Assembly (NCBI GenBank): GCA_035690885.1
Contig: DASSKC010000040.1
Span: 1-64,000 of the forward strand
Source: Oleiagrimonas sp035690885
Lineage (GTDB): Bacteria; Pseudomonadota; Gammaproteobacteria; Xanthomonadales; Rhodanobacteraceae
Direction: 5' to 3'
Length of the DNA stretch: 64,000 nt
Part shown: positions 50,525-58,874 of the stretch, one piece after another
Layout of the letters: every line of letters begins with the position of its first letter
Numbering within the stretch: the stretch's first letter is position 1
Notes under the pieces: generated by a model
Database searches by the model: none
The model's input: only the letters and a program-made list of their open reading frames with translations
Told to the model about the DNA's origin: nothing
Program-made: the position numbers and the translations under genes

Positions 50525-50579
50525 TGATTGTCGCCATCGCGCCCCCAACTGCATTCAGGGCGTTGACAGGATATTTCCC

Positions 50580-52343
50580 GTGGCACGAAAAAAACGCAGC
50601 ACATCCCACCGCGTCAGCGCCTTGCGCGGCTTGTGGCCGTTCCTGAAACCGCACAAATGGCTGGCCCTTGGCTGGCTGGTGTTCCTGGGTCTGTCCTCTG
50701 CCGCGGCACTGGTGTTGCCGGTGGCGGTGCGACACATGATCGACCGCGGCTTTTCCGGCGGCAATGCGGCTGTCATCGACCGCACCTTCCTGGCCTTGTT
50801 CGTGGTCTCCGTGGTGTTGGCGCTGGCCACGGCGGCACGTTATTTCTGCATCACGTTGCTCAGCGAGCGCTCGCTGGCTTCGTTGCGGCGCACGCTGTAC
50901 GGACGTCTGATCGGGCTGGACATCGGCTTTTTCGAGCGCTCGCGCGTGGGCGAGCTGATCTCGCGTCTGAGCACCGACACCGAACTGGTGCAGACGCTGG
51001 TCGGCTCCAGCATCTCGATGGCGCTGCGTGCGGTGGTCACGCTGCTGGGCGCCACTGCGATGATGATCTGGACCAGCCCGCATCTGGCCGGCCTGACCGC
51101 GCTGGTGATTCCGGCGGTGATGATTCCGTTGCTGGTGTTCGGCAAGCGCGTGCAAAAGTTGTCGCGGCACAGCCAGGATCGTCTCGCCGATGCCGCGGCG
51201 GTTGCCAACGAAACCCTCAATGCGGCGCAGACCGTCAAGGCTTATGCACGCGAAGATGTCGAGCGGCGGCGCTATGGCGAAGCGATCATGCATGCGCTGG
51301 ACACGGCACGCAATCGCATCGGCATGCGCGCACTGCTGACGGCCTCGATCATCACGCTGGTGTTCGGTGCCATCACGCTGGTGCTGTGGGCCGGTGCCCG
51401 CGATGTACTGTCCGGCACGCTTGATGTTGGCGTGCTGGCGCAGTTCGTGATGTACGCGGTCATGGCAGCCAGCTCCGTGGGCACCATCAGCAGCGTGTTC
51501 GGCAGCGTGCTGCGCGCCGCCGGCGCGATGGAGCGCATTGGCGAATTGCTGGCCGAGCGACCGCAAATTGCCACGCCGGACATGCCGGTGACACTGCCAC
51601 AACCGATCCGCGGTGAACTGCGCTTCGAGCAGGTCGGGTTCCATTACCCGAGCCGCCCCGATACGCAGGCGCTGGAAGCATTCGACCTGCATGTCAAACC
51701 GGGCGAGACCGTGGCACTGGTCGGCCCGTCCGGCGCCGGCAAGAGCACCGTGTTCAGCCTGCTGCTGCGCTTTCATGATCCGCAACGTGGCCGCATCATG
51801 CTCGATGGCATCGAGCTGCGCGCACTGGCGCTGCCGGAGTTGCGCGGCGCCATGGCACTGGTGCCGCAGGAAACCGTGATGTTTGCCGGCAGTGCGGCCG
51901 ACAACATCCGTTTCGGCCGCGCCGACGCCGGCGACGAGGCCGTGCGTGCTGCCGCCGTGGCCGCCGAGGCCGATGGCTTCATCCGTGCGCTGGACGAGGG
52001 TTATGCATCGGAGCTGGGCGAGCGCGGTGTGCGCTTGTCGGGCGGGCAACGGCAACGCATCGCGATCGCGCGTGCGATTTTGCATGATGCGCCGCTGCTG
52101 CTGCTGGACGAAGCCACCTCGGCCCTGGATGCGCAATCGGAAGCGGCCATCCAGCAAGCGCTGGCGCACCTCGAAAAAGGCCGCACCACGCTAGTCATCG
52201 CGCATCGGCTTGCCACCGTGCTGCGCGCCGACCGCATCGTGGTCATGGATCAGGGGCAGATCGTGGCCCAGGGCACGCATGAAAGCCTGATCCGCGAAGG
52301 CGGCTTATACGCGGAGCTGGCCAAATTGCAGTTTGCGGCCTGA
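50580..52343 (+). CDS. ABC exporter, fused permease and ATPase (MsbA-related)
   Basis: A 587-residue half-transporter: six membrane helices (about 20-310) and a C-terminal ATPase with Walker A GPSGAGKST, signature LSGGQRQRIAIARA, Walker B LLLLDEATSALD and the H-loop IAHRL. It belongs to the MsbA/LmrA-like subfamily; the cargo (lipid, peptide or drug) cannot be told. It begins at GTG 50580 with AGGAT upstream; the earlier ATG at 50511 overlaps mtnA. Its gap to mtnA is short and divergent. Confidence 0.9.
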   Translation: MARKKRSTSHRVSALRGLWPFLKPHKWLALGWLVFLGLSSAAALVLPVAVRHMIDRGFSGGNAAVIDRTFLALFVVSVVLALATAARYFCITLLSERSLASLRRTLYGRLIGLDIGFFERSRVGELISRLSTDTELVQTLVGSSISMALRAVVTLLGATAMMIWTSPHLAGLTALVIPAVMIPLLVFGKRVQKLSRHSQDRLADAAAVANETLNAAQTVKAYAREDVERRRYGEAIMHALDTARNRIGMRALLTASIITLVFGAITLVLWAGARDVLSGTLDVGVLAQFVMYAVMAASSVGTISSVFGSVLRAAGAMERIGELLAERPQIATPDMPVTLPQPIRGELRFEQVGFHYPSRPDTQALEAFDLHVKPGETVALVGPSGAGKSTVFSLLLRFHDPQRGRIMLDGIELRALALPELRGAMALVPQETVMFAGSAADNIRFGRADAGDEAVRAAAVAAEADGFIRALDEGYASELGERGVRLSGGQRQRIAIARAILHDAPLLLLDEATSALDAQSEAAIQQALAHLEKGRTTLVIAHRLATVLRADRIVVMDQGQIVAQGTHESLIREGGLYAELAKLQFAA

Positions 52344-52365
52344 GTTCCAAGCCATGGCAAAAGCC

Positions 52366-52395
52366 GCGGACGGGGACGTCCGCGTCCCCGTCCGC
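52366..52395. terminator. 13-bp perfect hairpin between convergent genes
   Basis: GCGGACGGGGACG pairs perfectly with CGTCCCCGTCCGC across a TCCG loop. It lies between the ends of the ABC exporter gene and tal. No T-tract follows on either strand, so any terminator role is uncertain. Confidence 0.45.
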
Positions 52396-52425
52396 TACGT
52401 GCGAAAACGCCCGCGGCCCACGGGA

Positions 52426-53505
52426 TCAGGCGGTCAGTGCCTTGCCTTGCTCGGCGATGCGTTCCATCAGCTGCTGCCACGATTTGACGAATGCGGCCGC
52501 GCCGTCGACCTGCAGCTTCTCGGCCAGCGCATCGACGTCGACACCGGCTTCGGCAAGGCGCGCCAGCATGGCTTCGGCGTCGCTGCTGTCGGTGTTCATC
52601 GTCCCGTGCAGCTCGCCGTGGTCGGCTAGCGCCTCGATGGTCTTGCCGGGCATGGTGTTGATGGTGTCCGGTGCCGCCAGTTCGGTGATGTACAGGGTGT
52701 CGGACGCATCCGGATCCTTGGTGCCGGTGCTGGCCCAGAGCAAGCGCTGCGGCGTGGCACCGGCTTCCGCCAGTTTGCTCCAACGCGGCGATTCCAAAAG
52801 ATCGAGGTAAGCGCGATAGGTGCGTCCGGCCACCGCGATGCCCAGCTTGTTGCGCAGCTCTGCCGGCACCTTGTCGTGCACGGCGGCGTCCCAACGGCTG
52901 ATGAAGACCGAGGCGACCGATGCCACCTTCGGATCCAGACCGGCCTCGACGCGACGCTCGATGCCGCGCAGGTAAGCTTCGGCCGCAGCCTGATATTGCT
53001 CGCGCGAAAACAGCAAGGTCACGTTGACCGGCACGCCGGCGAAGATGGACTCCTCGATGGCAGGAATGCCCTCGGGTGTGCCCGGAATCTTCACGAACAG
53101 ATTTTCGCAGTCGGCCTGGTGGTGGATGGCCGCCGCGGCATCAATGGTGGCCGCGGTATCACTGGCCAGCAGCGGCGACACTTCCATCGACACCCAACCA
53201 TCCACACCCTCGGTGGACTTGAACACCGGCTTGAACAATTCGGCGGCGCGGCGCAGGTCTTCCAGCGCCAGCTCGACGAACAGCTCCTCGTCCGACTTGC
53301 CCTCGCCGGCCTTGTCGCGAATGCCATCATCATAGGCATCGGAACCGCCGATGGCCTTTTCGAAGATGCTGGGATTGGAGGTCAATCCCGTCAGCGAATA
53401 TTCCTCGATGTGTCGAGCCAGGCTGCCGTCATCAAGGATGTCGCGGGTGATGTTGTCCAGCCACAGGCTCTGGCCGAGGTCGTGCAATTTTCGGGTTGCG
53501 TTCAT
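52426..53505 (-). CDS. tal: Transaldolase
   Basis: A 359-residue transaldolase of the longer type found in Actinobacteria and many Proteobacteria. Marks are SLTGLTSNPSIFEKAI at the N-terminus and the Schiff-base Lys in LFVKIPGTPEG. VNVTLLFSREQY and VASVFISRWD follow. It moves a dihydroxyacetone unit between sugar phosphates in the non-oxidative pentose phosphate pathway. The start at 53505 (MNATRKLHDLGQSLW) aligns with the family; the longer frame includes unrelated residues. Confidence 0.95.
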   Translation of the reverse strand: MNATRKLHDLGQSLWLDNITRDILDDGSLARHIEEYSLTGLTSNPSIFEKAIGGSDAYDDGIRDKAGEGKSDEELFVELALEDLRRAAELFKPVFKSTEGVDGWVSMEVSPLLASDTAATIDAAAAIHHQADCENLFVKIPGTPEGIPAIEESIFAGVPVNVTLLFSREQYQAAAEAYLRGIERRVEAGLDPKVASVASVFISRWDAAVHDKVPAELRNKLGIAVAGRTYRAYLDLLESPRWSKLAEAGATPQRLLWASTGTKDPDASDTLYITELAAPDTINTMPGKTIEALADHGELHGTMNTDSSDAEAMLARLAEAGVDVDALAEKLQVDGAAAFVKSWQQLMERIAEQGKALTA

Positions 53506-53598
53506 GGAAGCTCCTTGTACCGATCCGTGTCTTGGATATGCATGCACCATGCGTCGCTTTCAATGGTGCTGCAAGAGAAACGTCGGCATATGGCCAAG

Positions 53599-53630
53599 AA
53601 AAAACCCGCATCGTGCGATGCGGGTTTTTT
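53599..53630. terminator. Bidirectional intrinsic terminator after the cold-shock gene
   Basis: CCCGCATCG/CGATGCGGG (53605-53613, 53616-53624) is flanked by AAAAAA and TTTTTT, so it can stop transcription in both directions. On the minus strand it ends the cold-shock gene before tal. Confidence 0.85.
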
Positions 53631-53650
53631 CGATTCGATGGCAATGAAGC

Positions 53651-53857
53651 CTACTCGACGGCGGCAACGGCGGAAGCTTGCGCCCCCTTCGGACCCTGGG
53701 TCACCTCGAAACTGACACGCTGGCCTTCCTTGAGACTGCGGAACCCGGTGTCATTGATGGCCGAATAGTGAACGAACACGTCGTCACCCCCGTCCTCGGG
53801 CGCGATGAAACCGAAGCCCTTGGCATCATTGAACCATTTGACTGTACCAAAACGCAT
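53651..53857 (-). CDS. Cold-shock domain protein
   Basis: A 68-residue CspA-family RNA chaperone starting MRFGTVKWFNDAKGFGFI (RNP1 KGFGFI) with RNP2 as VFVHYSAI. It binds single-stranded RNA/DNA and melts structure in the cold. GAGGGG precedes the ATG by about 9 nt. On the minus strand a TATAAC (53905-53910) could be the -10 of its promoter, but the -35 is poor. The rest of the 176-nt gap up to mtnP is probably its leader. Confidence 0.95.
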   Translation of the reverse strand: MRFGTVKWFNDAKGFGFIAPEDGGDDVFVHYSAINDTGFRSLKEGQRVSFEVTQGPKGAQASAVAAVE

Positions 53858-54033
53858 TTGAAAAAACCCCTCACGTAAACACAAAGTGCAGCTGTCATGC
53901 CTTTGTTATATTTCAAACTGCCGCACCTTGCGGAGTATCACCGCGTTTTTGCGTCGATTGCAAGTGACTGGTTGCACATTTCATCATGCCGCCGCCGCAT
54001 ATCGTTATCAAACCTGAACCGCAACCATACGGC

Positions 54034-54789
54034 TCACAGCTGGCGCAGGATGTCCGGCACCTTGGCCGTCGCCGCCTCCAGGTGCGCGAAAATCGCCTCC
54101 AGACTGATCTCGGGCAAATCTTCCGGATCGCAGCCGGCGGCCCAATTGGCCACGACCGCCAGGCAGGCGTATGCCATGTCGAGCTCGCGCGCCAGGACGG
54201 CTTCGGGCATGCCGGTCATGCCGACCATGTCGCAACCGTCACGGCGCATGCGCGCGATCTCGGCACGCGTTTCCAAACGCGGCCCCTGGGTCACGCCGTA
54301 GCAACCGCCATCGACCACCGGCATGCCGGCGCGCGCGGCAGCGTCCAGGCATGCGCGCCGCCAATCGGCACTGTACGGCTCGCTGAAATCCACATGCCGG
54401 ACCTCGCCACCGTCGACATCGGCGAAACTGGCGATCCGTCCCCACGTGTAGTCGATCAACTGCTCCGGCATGGCCAGGCAACGCGGCCCCATGTCGGCGC
54501 GAATGCCACCGACCGCATTGACGGCCAATACCCGCGAGACACCCAGATGGTGCAAGGCCCACAGGTTGGCGCGATAGTTGACGCGGTGCGGTGCCAGGGT
54601 GTGCGCCTCGCCATGGCGGGCCAGGAACGCCACACGCCGGCGACCCATGTTGCCGAGCAGAATGTCGGCCGACGGTTCACCGAAGGGCGTATCCAGCCGC
54701 TTGCGCTCGACCTCGGTCAGCTCCGCCAGCTTGTAGAAACCGGTGCCGCCAATGACGGCAAAATCAATGACCGTGCCGGCACCGCTCAT
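54034..54789 (-). CDS. mtnP: S-methyl-5'-thioinosine/thioadenosine phosphorylase
   Basis: A 251-residue PNP/MTAP-family phosphorylase with GGTGFY (phosphate loop), ARHGEAHTLAPHRVNYRAN, NAVGGI, and DMVGMTGMPEAVLARELDMAYA. Its length and neighbours (hpt and a nagZ homologue) match the Pseudomonas MTI phosphorylase locus, so methylthioinosine is a likely substrate. Its start overlaps the hpt stop by one base, so the product hypoxanthine could be salvaged by the co-translated Hpt. Confidence 0.9.
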   Translation of the reverse strand: MSGAGTVIDFAVIGGTGFYKLAELTEVERKRLDTPFGEPSADILLGNMGRRRVAFLARHGEAHTLAPHRVNYRANLWALHHLGVSRVLAVNAVGGIRADMGPRCLAMPEQLIDYTWGRIASFADVDGGEVRHVDFSEPYSADWRRACLDAAARAGMPVVDGGCYGVTQGPRLETRAEIARMRRDGCDMVGMTGMPEAVLARELDMAYACLAVVANWAAGCDPEDLPEISLEAIFAHLEAATAKVPDILRQL

Positions 54790-55337
54790 CAGGACGCCCC
54801 CAACGCGTAAATGCCAGGCAGATTGCGGCCTTGCTCGTGATAGTCCATGCCATAGCCGAACACGTAGCGATCGGGCACCACCACGCCGTTGAAGTCGGAC
54901 GCGATGCCGGCAATGCGCCGGTCATGATCCTTGACGCACAAGGTCGCAATCAGCACCCGTCGCGCGCCCATGTCCAGGCACGCATCACGCACCGCGGCAA
55001 GCGTATGCCCTTCATCGAGAATGTCGTCGACCAGCAGCACGCTGCGCCCGTTCAGATCGACCTGCGGCTTGCGCAGCCAGTGCAACTGACCGGCACGATT
55101 GTCGTGGTATCGCGTGGCATGCGCGTAATCGAATTGAAGGTCGGTGGTGACCGCAAGCGCCAACTGCGCGGCAAACACCAAGGCGCCATTCATGACCGTC
55201 AACATCACCGCGCTTTCGCCAGCCAGGCTCGCGTCGATGTCCCGGCCCATCTGAGCGATCCGCGACTCAAGCGCATCGCGGTCGTGCAGCAAGTCGGCGC
55301 CATGCAGCGCTTCGGCCAAGGGTGGGATCGTGGTCAT
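54789..55337 (-). CDS. hpt: Hypoxanthine-guanine phosphoribosyltransferase
   Basis: A 182-residue type I phosphoribosyltransferase with the PRPP motif VLLVDDILDEGHTL and the late VVPDRYVFGYGMDYHEQGRNLPGI. It converts hypoxanthine or guanine with PRPP to IMP or GMP. It overlaps both neighbours, the nagZ homologue upstream by 4 nt and mtnP downstream by 1 nt, so all are one transcription unit. Confidence 0.94.
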   Translation of the reverse strand: MTTIPPLAEALHGADLLHDRDALESRIAQMGRDIDASLAGESAVMLTVMNGALVFAAQLALAVTTDLQFDYAHATRYHDNRAGQLHWLRKPQVDLNGRSVLLVDDILDEGHTLAAVRDACLDMGARRVLIATLCVKDHDRRIAGIASDFNGVVVPDRYVFGYGMDYHEQGRNLPGIYALGAS

Positions 55338-56278
55338 GAAGCAGGTTCTCCATCCAGTGCCTGGACACGGGCAATGAATTGATCGCGTTGCGGGTTGTCC
55401 TCGAGTGCGGTCCAGGTCGCACCCACGGCACCACGCAAGCGGGTGGCATGCGCCGAATCGCAGGGTGACAAATCACCTGCGGCTGCCAGCGCCGCGTCGA
55501 GCAGATCCGGCCGACACACCGGAATCAGATCGCAACCGGCATCATGGCAGGCATGGAGGTACGCCGCTACATCCGCGCCCGCATCGGCGTCGATCAAACA
55601 TGCGTCATTGGCGACCACCAGCCCCTCAAAACCAAGCTCGTCGCGCAGCACATCATCAATCCGGCTGCGCGCCCATTCCGACGCACCCGCCGATGCCATC
55701 ATCATCGCTTCGGCACCGCCGGTCACGGCATCGGCGAACGGTTGCAAGGACGCATCGTCGGCACGACCGTTCACGGGGAAATACCCGGGAACCGCCGACA
55801 TGCCGGCCAGGCGCACGCCGCGCACCAGGCCCTGGCCCAATTCGGCAATGGCCAGCGGATCGGCATGCAACATCCGGTCGCGTTGCCGGCCATGGTCACT
55901 GTCCTGGCCAAGAATCGGACTGGGCATGACCAGATCCACATCCACGGCGCGCAACTCGCTGGCCATCAACCAGGCATGCTCTTCGGCCAGCTCCACGGCA
56001 CGAGCGGGCTCGACATCCCAGACCTCGCCCAGACGCGCTGGCGCCGGCAATCTCGTGAAACCGTCGCACACGGGTGACCGCGTGAGCGCCGATCGATCCA
56101 TGCAGATCAGGAATGCATCGTCATCGCGAAGCTCACGCAGCGCCTGCACCAGCTGCTGCAATTGACGGCGCGATTGAACATTGTGCGCGCCAAGCAGCAC
56201 GCCACTGACCGTGGGCGCAACAACGCACGCGCGCTCGCGCGCACTGACAGCGATATCGGCAAGCCCCACCAGCAGCAT
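55334..56278 (-). CDS. NagZ-like GH3 family protein lacking catalytic motifs
   Basis: A 314-residue protein with the NagZ fold signature throughout (TVSGVLLGAHN, GFTRLPAP, ASELRAVDVDL, FHADP-like LHADP, RDELGFEGLVV). The active-site blocks are lost. DQEGG is DRSAL (61-65). KHFPGHG...DSH reads GYFPVNG...DDAS (165-177). The nucleophile block SDDLSM is ANDACL (223-228). NagZ removes GlcNAc from anhydro-muropeptides; this version is unlikely to. The frame is intact and overlaps its neighbours, so it is maintained, perhaps as a binding or regulatory protein. It may instead have changed specificity. Confidence 0.8.
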   Translation of the reverse strand: MLLVGLADIAVSARERACVVAPTVSGVLLGAHNVQSRRQLQQLVQALRELRDDDAFLICMDRSALTRSPVCDGFTRLPAPARLGEVWDVEPARAVELAEEHAWLMASELRAVDVDLVMPSPILGQDSDHGRQRDRMLHADPLAIAELGQGLVRGVRLAGMSAVPGYFPVNGRADDASLQPFADAVTGGAEAMMMASAGASEWARSRIDDVLRDELGFEGLVVANDACLIDADAGADVAAYLHACHDAGCDLIPVCRPDLLDAALAAAGDLSPCDSAHATRLRGAVGATWTALEDNPQRDQFIARVQALDGEPAS

Positions 56279-56793
56279 CAGTCACTTTCCCCCGCGCGCT
56301 CGGCCGGACTCCACTGACTGTAGGCATGGGCGATCAGATTGACGTTGTAGTAGCGCTCGAGATGGCTGACATCGGCTCCCAACCAGGCTGGCCGCGGGAA
56401 CGGAGTGTCGGCCGACGGCAGCTCCAGCTCGGCCACGACCAGGCCCGCGTTCCGGCCCAGGAACTCGTCGACCTCGAAGGCGTGGCCTTCAATCACCACC
56501 AAGTGACGGATCTTTTCCACCCGCCCATTGCACAGCTCGCGCAGCATGATCTCGGCGTCGGCCAGCGGGACCGCATATTCGAATTCAAGCCGTTCGATAC
56601 CGGCTTTGGCCTGCTTGACGTTCAGCCACGCCGCGTCTCCGGCGATGCGCACGCGCACCGACGAGCGCGCCAGGCCCTGTGTCAGTGCGGCAACATCGAC
56701 CAGATACCCCTGCTCCATGCGCATGCTCGCCGACGCCATGGTGCGCCAGCCCTCGCCCGTGACCAGGAACTTGCGCTCGATTTCGATGCTCAT
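56278..56793 (-). CDS. CYTH-domain protein (inorganic triphosphatase-like)
   Basis: A 171-residue CYTH protein with the diagnostic ExExK at E4-I-E6-R-K8 (MSIEIERKFLV). Alternating basic and acidic strand residues (VRVRI, LEFEYAVP, EVDEF, AELEL) line the tunnel that holds triphosphate and metals. Small bacterial members hydrolyse inorganic triphosphate. It overlaps rlmD by 4 nt and the NagZ-like gene by 1 nt. Confidence 0.9.
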   Translation of the reverse strand: MSIEIERKFLVTGEGWRTMASASMRMEQGYLVDVAALTQGLARSSVRVRIAGDAAWLNVKQAKAGIERLEFEYAVPLADAEIMLRELCNGRVEKIRHLVVIEGHAFEVDEFLGRNAGLVVAELELPSADTPFPRPAWLGADVSHLERYYNVNLIAHAYSQWSPAERAGESD

Positions 56794-58097
56794 CGCTCGA
56801 ACAGCGCAATGGATTCGACGTGCGCGGTATGCGGGAACATGTCCATCACCCCGGCCGACGCAAGCCGGAAACCATGGCGCTTGACCAGGATGGCGGCATC
56901 ACGCGCCAGTGATGCCGGATGACAGGAGACGTAAACCACGCGTCGGGTGCCCTTGGCGGGCAAATAGTCCAGCAGCTTGTCGGCGCCGGCACGCGGCGGA
57001 TCGAGCAGCAGCTTGTCCCACTCGGCCCTGGCCCATGCCGTTGCGCGTTGGTCCTCGAACAGGTTGGCCACGTGAAACCCGGCATTGTCGATGTGGTTGC
57101 GCGCGGCATTAGCGTCGGCGCGCTCCACCAGGGCGTGCTCGCCCTCGACACCTTCGACGCGAGCCACCCGCCGCGCCAGCGGCAAGGTGAAATTGCCCAG
57201 GCCGCAGAACAGGTCCAGCACACGGTCCTGCGGCTGCGGGTCGAGCAGGGACAAGGCATGCGCCAACATGCGCTCGTTCATGTCGGCATTGACCTGGACA
57301 AAGTCCAGCGGTCGGAACTCCAGCTCCAGCGCATCGCCATCGAACTTGTAGGCCAGACGCGGATGCTCCGGCCACAACGGGTGCACACTGGTATTGCCGC
57401 CCGGCTGCAGGTAAATGGCAAAGCCATGCTGCTTGCCGAATCCGGTCAGCGTGTCCAGATCGCGTTGCCCCAACGGACGCATGTGACGAAACACCAATGC
57501 CACGGTGTCGTCGCCGGCGGCAAACTCGATCTGCGGGATGTCGGCCGCGGCGTCGAGCGCGTCGATCATCGTCGACAGCGCTTCCAGGCGAGTGCCCAAC
57601 GCCGGATGCACCACGTCGCAATGGGCAATGTCGGCCACGTACCGCGGGTTGGCTTTCTCGCGAAAGCCGACCAGCACACGCCCCTTCTTGAATACCTTGC
57701 GCACCGACAGCCGACCACGGCGCCGATAACCCCATGCCGCGCCGCTCAATGGCGGCAGCCAGTGTTCGGGAGTCACCTTGCCGATGCGCTCGAAGTTCTC
57801 GGCCAGCACGCGTTGCTTGGCAAGAATCTGCTGATCCAGCGCCAGGTGCTGCAGCGAACAACCGCCACAATAGTCATAGTGCGCGCAACGCGGTTCGACG
57901 CGGTCCGGCGAGCGATTGAACAACTCGACCACCCTGCCCTCGTCGAAATGTCGATGACGGCGGGTCACGCTCGCACGCAGCTTCTCTCCGGGCAAGGCCG
58001 CGTTGACGAACAAGGCCTTGCCATCAACGTGTGCCACGCCACGGCCGTCGTGGGTCAGGTCGGTGATCTCGGTCTCGACCTCGATGTTTTTCTTCAT
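56790..58097 (-). CDS. rlmD: 23S rRNA (uracil-1939-C5)-methyltransferase
   Basis: A 435-residue enzyme (E. coli 433). An N-terminal TRAM domain precedes a [4Fe-4S] site formed by CAHYDYCGGC and the later HCDVV Cys. The SAM domain has DLFCGLGNFTLPLA, LDPPRAGADK and the catalytic SCHPASLARD. The start at 58097 (MKKNIEVETEI) begins at the TRAM domain; the longer frame starts in the preceding lipoprotein gene. Confidence 0.95.
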   Translation of the reverse strand: MKKNIEVETEITDLTHDGRGVAHVDGKALFVNAALPGEKLRASVTRRHRHFDEGRVVELFNRSPDRVEPRCAHYDYCGGCSLQHLALDQQILAKQRVLAENFERIGKVTPEHWLPPLSGAAWGYRRRGRLSVRKVFKKGRVLVGFREKANPRYVADIAHCDVVHPALGTRLEALSTMIDALDAAADIPQIEFAAGDDTVALVFRHMRPLGQRDLDTLTGFGKQHGFAIYLQPGGNTSVHPLWPEHPRLAYKFDGDALELEFRPLDFVQVNADMNERMLAHALSLLDPQPQDRVLDLFCGLGNFTLPLARRVARVEGVEGEHALVERADANAARNHIDNAGFHVANLFEDQRATAWARAEWDKLLLDPPRAGADKLLDYLPAKGTRRVVYVSCHPASLARDAAILVKRHGFRLASAGVMDMFPHTAHVESIALFER

Positions 58098-58112
58098 GAT
58101 GGAAAACGCACG

Positions 58113-58140
58113 GTGCCCGGATATCGATGGCCCCGGGCAC
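58113..58140 (-). terminator. 8-bp hairpin between the lipoprotein and rlmD genes
   Basis: GTGCCCGG and CCGGGCAC form a perfect 8-bp stem with a 12-nt loop. On the minus strand it is followed by CGTGCGTTTTCC, too weak a T-tract for a confident terminator. Confidence 0.35.
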
Positions 58141-58156
58141 GAAAAAGACGAATGGA

Positions 58157-58783
58157 TTATTTGCGTGTCCAGGCACCGCTGGCATTCTGGTAATACCAGC
58201 CGTCGTGTGCCTTCTTGATCCACAGCGCGGCAAAGATGTTGCGGATTTTCGCCTCCCAGCCGGGGTGACCGTTGGCGTTGGCGATCTCGCGGTACAGCGC
58301 CTTGCGGTCACGGTTTTCCGCCGCCACGATGGCGTTGACCTTGGTGCGCCTGGCCAGCGGAACACTGGACGCGTCGCGCACCGCAACCAGACCGTCATGC
58401 GTGAACCCGACCACGCCCTTGTCGAGCAGCTTGCCGAGCGAGTGCTCGTAACGCTGGCGCATGCGCGCATGGATGGCGTCCACGCCCGGGGTGTGGATGC
58501 GCAGGTTCGGCTGGTCCGCGGCGTAGGCTGCGGGGACCACGAAATTCAATACGCGCAGGGCCAGCGGCTGGCCCTGTGCGTCATCCGCTGCCGGCTTTGC
58601 CGCACTGCTTGCCGAAGCCGGCTGCGCCGACTTTTCCGATGTCGTTCCCGCATCGATGACCGAGCCGATGAACTGGCCCGCAGCCTTCTCCGCCGCCGCC
58701 TTGGGAAAGTACACGTTGATGGTGACGCACCCGGCCAGGGCCGTCAGCAACAACACACTCAGACACAGCAGGCACTTGCGCAT
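58157..58783 (-). CDS. DUF1318 (YdbL-like) lipoprotein with YnbE-like N-terminus
   Basis: A 208-residue lipoprotein with lipobox LTALAGC (C19). Right after the Cys is a short hydrophobic strand, VTINVYFP, followed by an Ala-rich linker. The C-terminal DUF1318 domain ends WYYQNASGAWTRK, as YdbL ends with GKWLKK-like residues. In E. coli ydbH-ynbE-ydbL encode an outer-membrane lipid transport bridge with a separate YnbE lipoprotein and a soluble YdbL. Here one lipoprotein may combine both roles. It lies 91 nt after the ydbH-like gene on the same strand. The start at 58783 is set by the signal peptide. Confidence 0.8.
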   Translation of the reverse strand: MRKCLLCLSVLLLTALAGCVTINVYFPKAAAEKAAGQFIGSVIDAGTTSEKSAQPASASSAAKPAADDAQGQPLALRVLNFVVPAAYAADQPNLRIHTPGVDAIHARMRQRYEHSLGKLLDKGVVGFTHDGLVAVRDASSVPLARRTKVNAIVAAENRDRKALYREIANANGHPGWEAKIRNIFAALWIKKAHDGWYYQNASGAWTRK

Positions 58784-58874
58784 GGGGCAATTCTCCGTCG
58801 ATCCGTCCAGCGTCTTGCCGGACACGCAGGCGAATGATCACACAGATGGCCGGGTATGCGTACCCTTCAGTCCA

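Noticed and set aside
55334..56278. A frameshift as the explanation for the missing NagZ motifs
   Set aside because: The frame is continuous, and NagZ-like sequence lies on both sides of each altered motif, so substitutions rather than frameshifts explain it.
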